Under the pieces are notes generated by a model that had not been told where the DNA came from, made no database searches, and saw only the letters and a list, made by a program, of their open reading frames with translations. Below are positions 12,928 to 13,747 of a stretch of 13,747 nt of DNA, in pieces (position 1 is the first letter of the stretch; each line of letters begins with the position of its first letter). The stretch spans positions 1 to 13,747 of the forward strand of contig JAEXDU010000141.1 in assembly GCA_023401495.1 (NCBI GenBank), given 5' to 3'. Origin of the DNA: Bacillota bacterium. Lineage in GTDB: Bacteria > Bacillota > Clostridia > Oscillospirales > Acutalibacteraceae. Position numbers and translations under genes: made by a program.

Positions 12928-13100
12928 GCGTGGAAAAAACGATGATCGGCCGTTCTGAATGATGTGTGTGGTTTCAGGAAGAACGCCGTTTCGCGTTTTC
13001 TGAAAATAGCGACGTTTTTTGGACAAAATAGGTATTGGCAAAAAGCTTTTGCGGGAGAAGTGCGTGCGCTGAACCCAGAGCTTGCGAATCCTTTTTGTAT

Positions 13101-13112
13101 ATTTACGTAAAT
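13101..13112. promoter_or_regulatory. Palindrome upstream of gdhA, candidate operator
   Basis: ATTTACGTAAAT is a perfect 12-base palindrome, 44 bases before the gdhA start, inside an AT-rich leader. A regulator site is plausible. In AT-rich DNA a 12-base palindrome can also arise by chance. Confidence 0.35.
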
Positions 13113-13156
13113 TTTCCCTATTTTTAGAGAAAAATTTTTTTATGGAGGTCTTTGTT

Positions 13157-13747
13157 ATGAACGCGTATGTTGAAAGAGTGTTGGAAGAAACCAAGAAAAA
13201 GAACGCCAATGAACCCGAATTCCTTCAGACGGTTGAAGAGGTTCTCTCTTCCCTGGCTCCCGTGGTGGATGCCCACCCCGAGTATGAGAAGGCCGGCCTG
13301 CTGGAGAGAATGGTTGAGCCCGAGCGCACCATTGAGTTCCGCGTAACCTGGGTTGATGATGCCGGTAAGGTAAACGTAAACCGCGGCTACCGTGTACAGT
13401 ACAACGGAGCAATCGGACCCTACAAGGGCGGCCTGCGCTTTGCTCCTTCCGTAACTCTGTCTGTCATCAAGTTCCTGGGCTTTGAGCAGACCTTTAAGAA
13501 CAGCCTGACCACTCTGCCCATGGGCGGCGCTAAGGGCGGTTCCGATTTCGATCCCCGCGGTAAGAGCGACGCTGAGATCATGCGTTTCTGCCAGTCCTTT
13601 ATGACTGAGCTGTATCGCCACATTGGTCCCGACATCGACGTTCCCGCTGGCGACTTGGGCGTAGGCGGAAGAGAAGTTGCCTACATGTATGGCCAGTATC
13701 GCCGCATTCGTGGCGCTTTCGAGAACGGTGTTATCACCGGTAAGGGT
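13157..13747 (+). CDS. gdhA: NAD(P)-dependent glutamate dehydrogenase, N-terminal part (cut by window edge)
   Basis: The first 197 residues of a protein normally near 445-450. It interconverts glutamate with 2-oxoglutarate plus ammonia; it is a cytoplasmic hexamer. The substrate-binding domain is all present: YNGAIGPYKGGLRF with Lys90, QTFKNSL with Lys114, LPMGGAKGGSDF with the catalytic Lys126, and VPAGDLGVGGRE with the catalytic Asp166. These correspond, shifted by one, to Lys89, Lys113, Lys125 and Asp165 of Clostridium symbiosum GDH, as I recall that numbering. The nucleotide-binding domain lies beyond the edge, so NAD versus NADP use cannot be decided. A TATGGAGG site 7 bases upstream fixes the start. 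Codon choice is strongly biased (many ACC, GGC, AAG), as in highly expressed genes. Confidence 0.96.
   Translation, partial: MNAYVERVLEETKKKNANEPEFLQTVEEVLSSLAPVVDAHPEYEKAGLLERMVEPERTIEFRVTWVDDAGKVNVNRGYRVQYNGAIGPYKGGLRFAPSVTLSVIKFLGFEQTFKNSLTTLPMGGAKGGSDFDPRGKSDAEIMRFCQSFMTELYRHIGPDIDVPAGDLGVGGREVAYMYGQYRRIRGAFENGVITGKG

Larger units (their letters stand above)
12835..13156. other. Intergenic region between gltS and gdhA
   Basis: 322 bases. It begins with a small hairpin TTCCTTA-N5-TAAGGAA (12841-12859) right after the gltS stop, then the large hairpin at 12895-12927. TGTGTGTGGTT occurs twice (near 12885 and 12963). GCAAAA-AGC-TTTTGC forms another small stem near 13037. The palindrome at 13101 precedes gdhA. 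No convincing promoter could be fixed. Confidence 0.55.

Overview
The window looks like ordinary chromosome from a Gram-positive anaerobe of the class Clostridia, probably an Oscillospiraceae/Acutalibacteraceae-type gut or fermenter bacterium. This is inferred from GC-rich genes with strong AAAGGAGG-type ribosome binding sites, and from family content: ZapA followed by a large U32 protein, a DUF4321 protein, the GltS symporter, and a glutamate dehydrogenase whose catalytic residues fall one position from the Clostridium symbiosum numbering as I recall it. There is no rRNA, tRNA, integrase, transposase, phage gene or CRISPR array. I did not find a convincing new multigene system. The unusual material is in the non-coding gaps.

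Layout. (1) 1-2781, minus strand: a glycogen-use operon, glgP (glycogen phosphorylase) followed by the start of a GH13 alpha-glucan hydrolase that runs off the left edge. (2) 2782-3177: divergent promoter region. (3) 3178-6990, plus strand: zapA with a long disordered tail, a 61-residue two-helix membrane protein, a U32/DUF3656 protein of the RNA-hydroxylase type, dut (dUTPase) and a DUF4321 membrane protein. The last three are close enough to be one transcript. (4) 6991-7840: a non-coding island of about 850 bp with a 72-bp tandem repeat built on a palindrome, a pair of GC-rich repeats 91 bp apart, and several hairpins. (5) 7901-8431, minus: dcd (dCTP deaminase) with its own promoter and terminator. 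(6) 8641-9568, plus: a flavin-type PNPOx/NimA-like protein and a bacterial PH-domain protein, a two-gene unit whose promoter has a perfect palindrome between its -35 and -10 boxes. (7) 9569-10369: an AT-richer gap with two doubtful small ORFs and a hairpin that would hide a start codon. (8) 10370-11167: murI (glutamate racemase). (9) 11581-12834: gltS (Na+/glutamate symporter). (10) 13157 to the right edge: gdhA (glutamate dehydrogenase), N-terminal 197 residues only.

Functional threads. glgP and the GH13 enzyme break down stored or dietary alpha-glucan. dut and dcd both serve dUMP production for dTMP synthesis and keep uracil out of DNA; they converge on the repeat island. murI, gltS and gdhA all handle glutamate: racemisation to D-Glu for peptidoglycan, Na+-driven uptake, and interconversion with 2-oxoglutarate and ammonia. 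Each has its own upstream region, so they are neighbours rather than an obvious operon.
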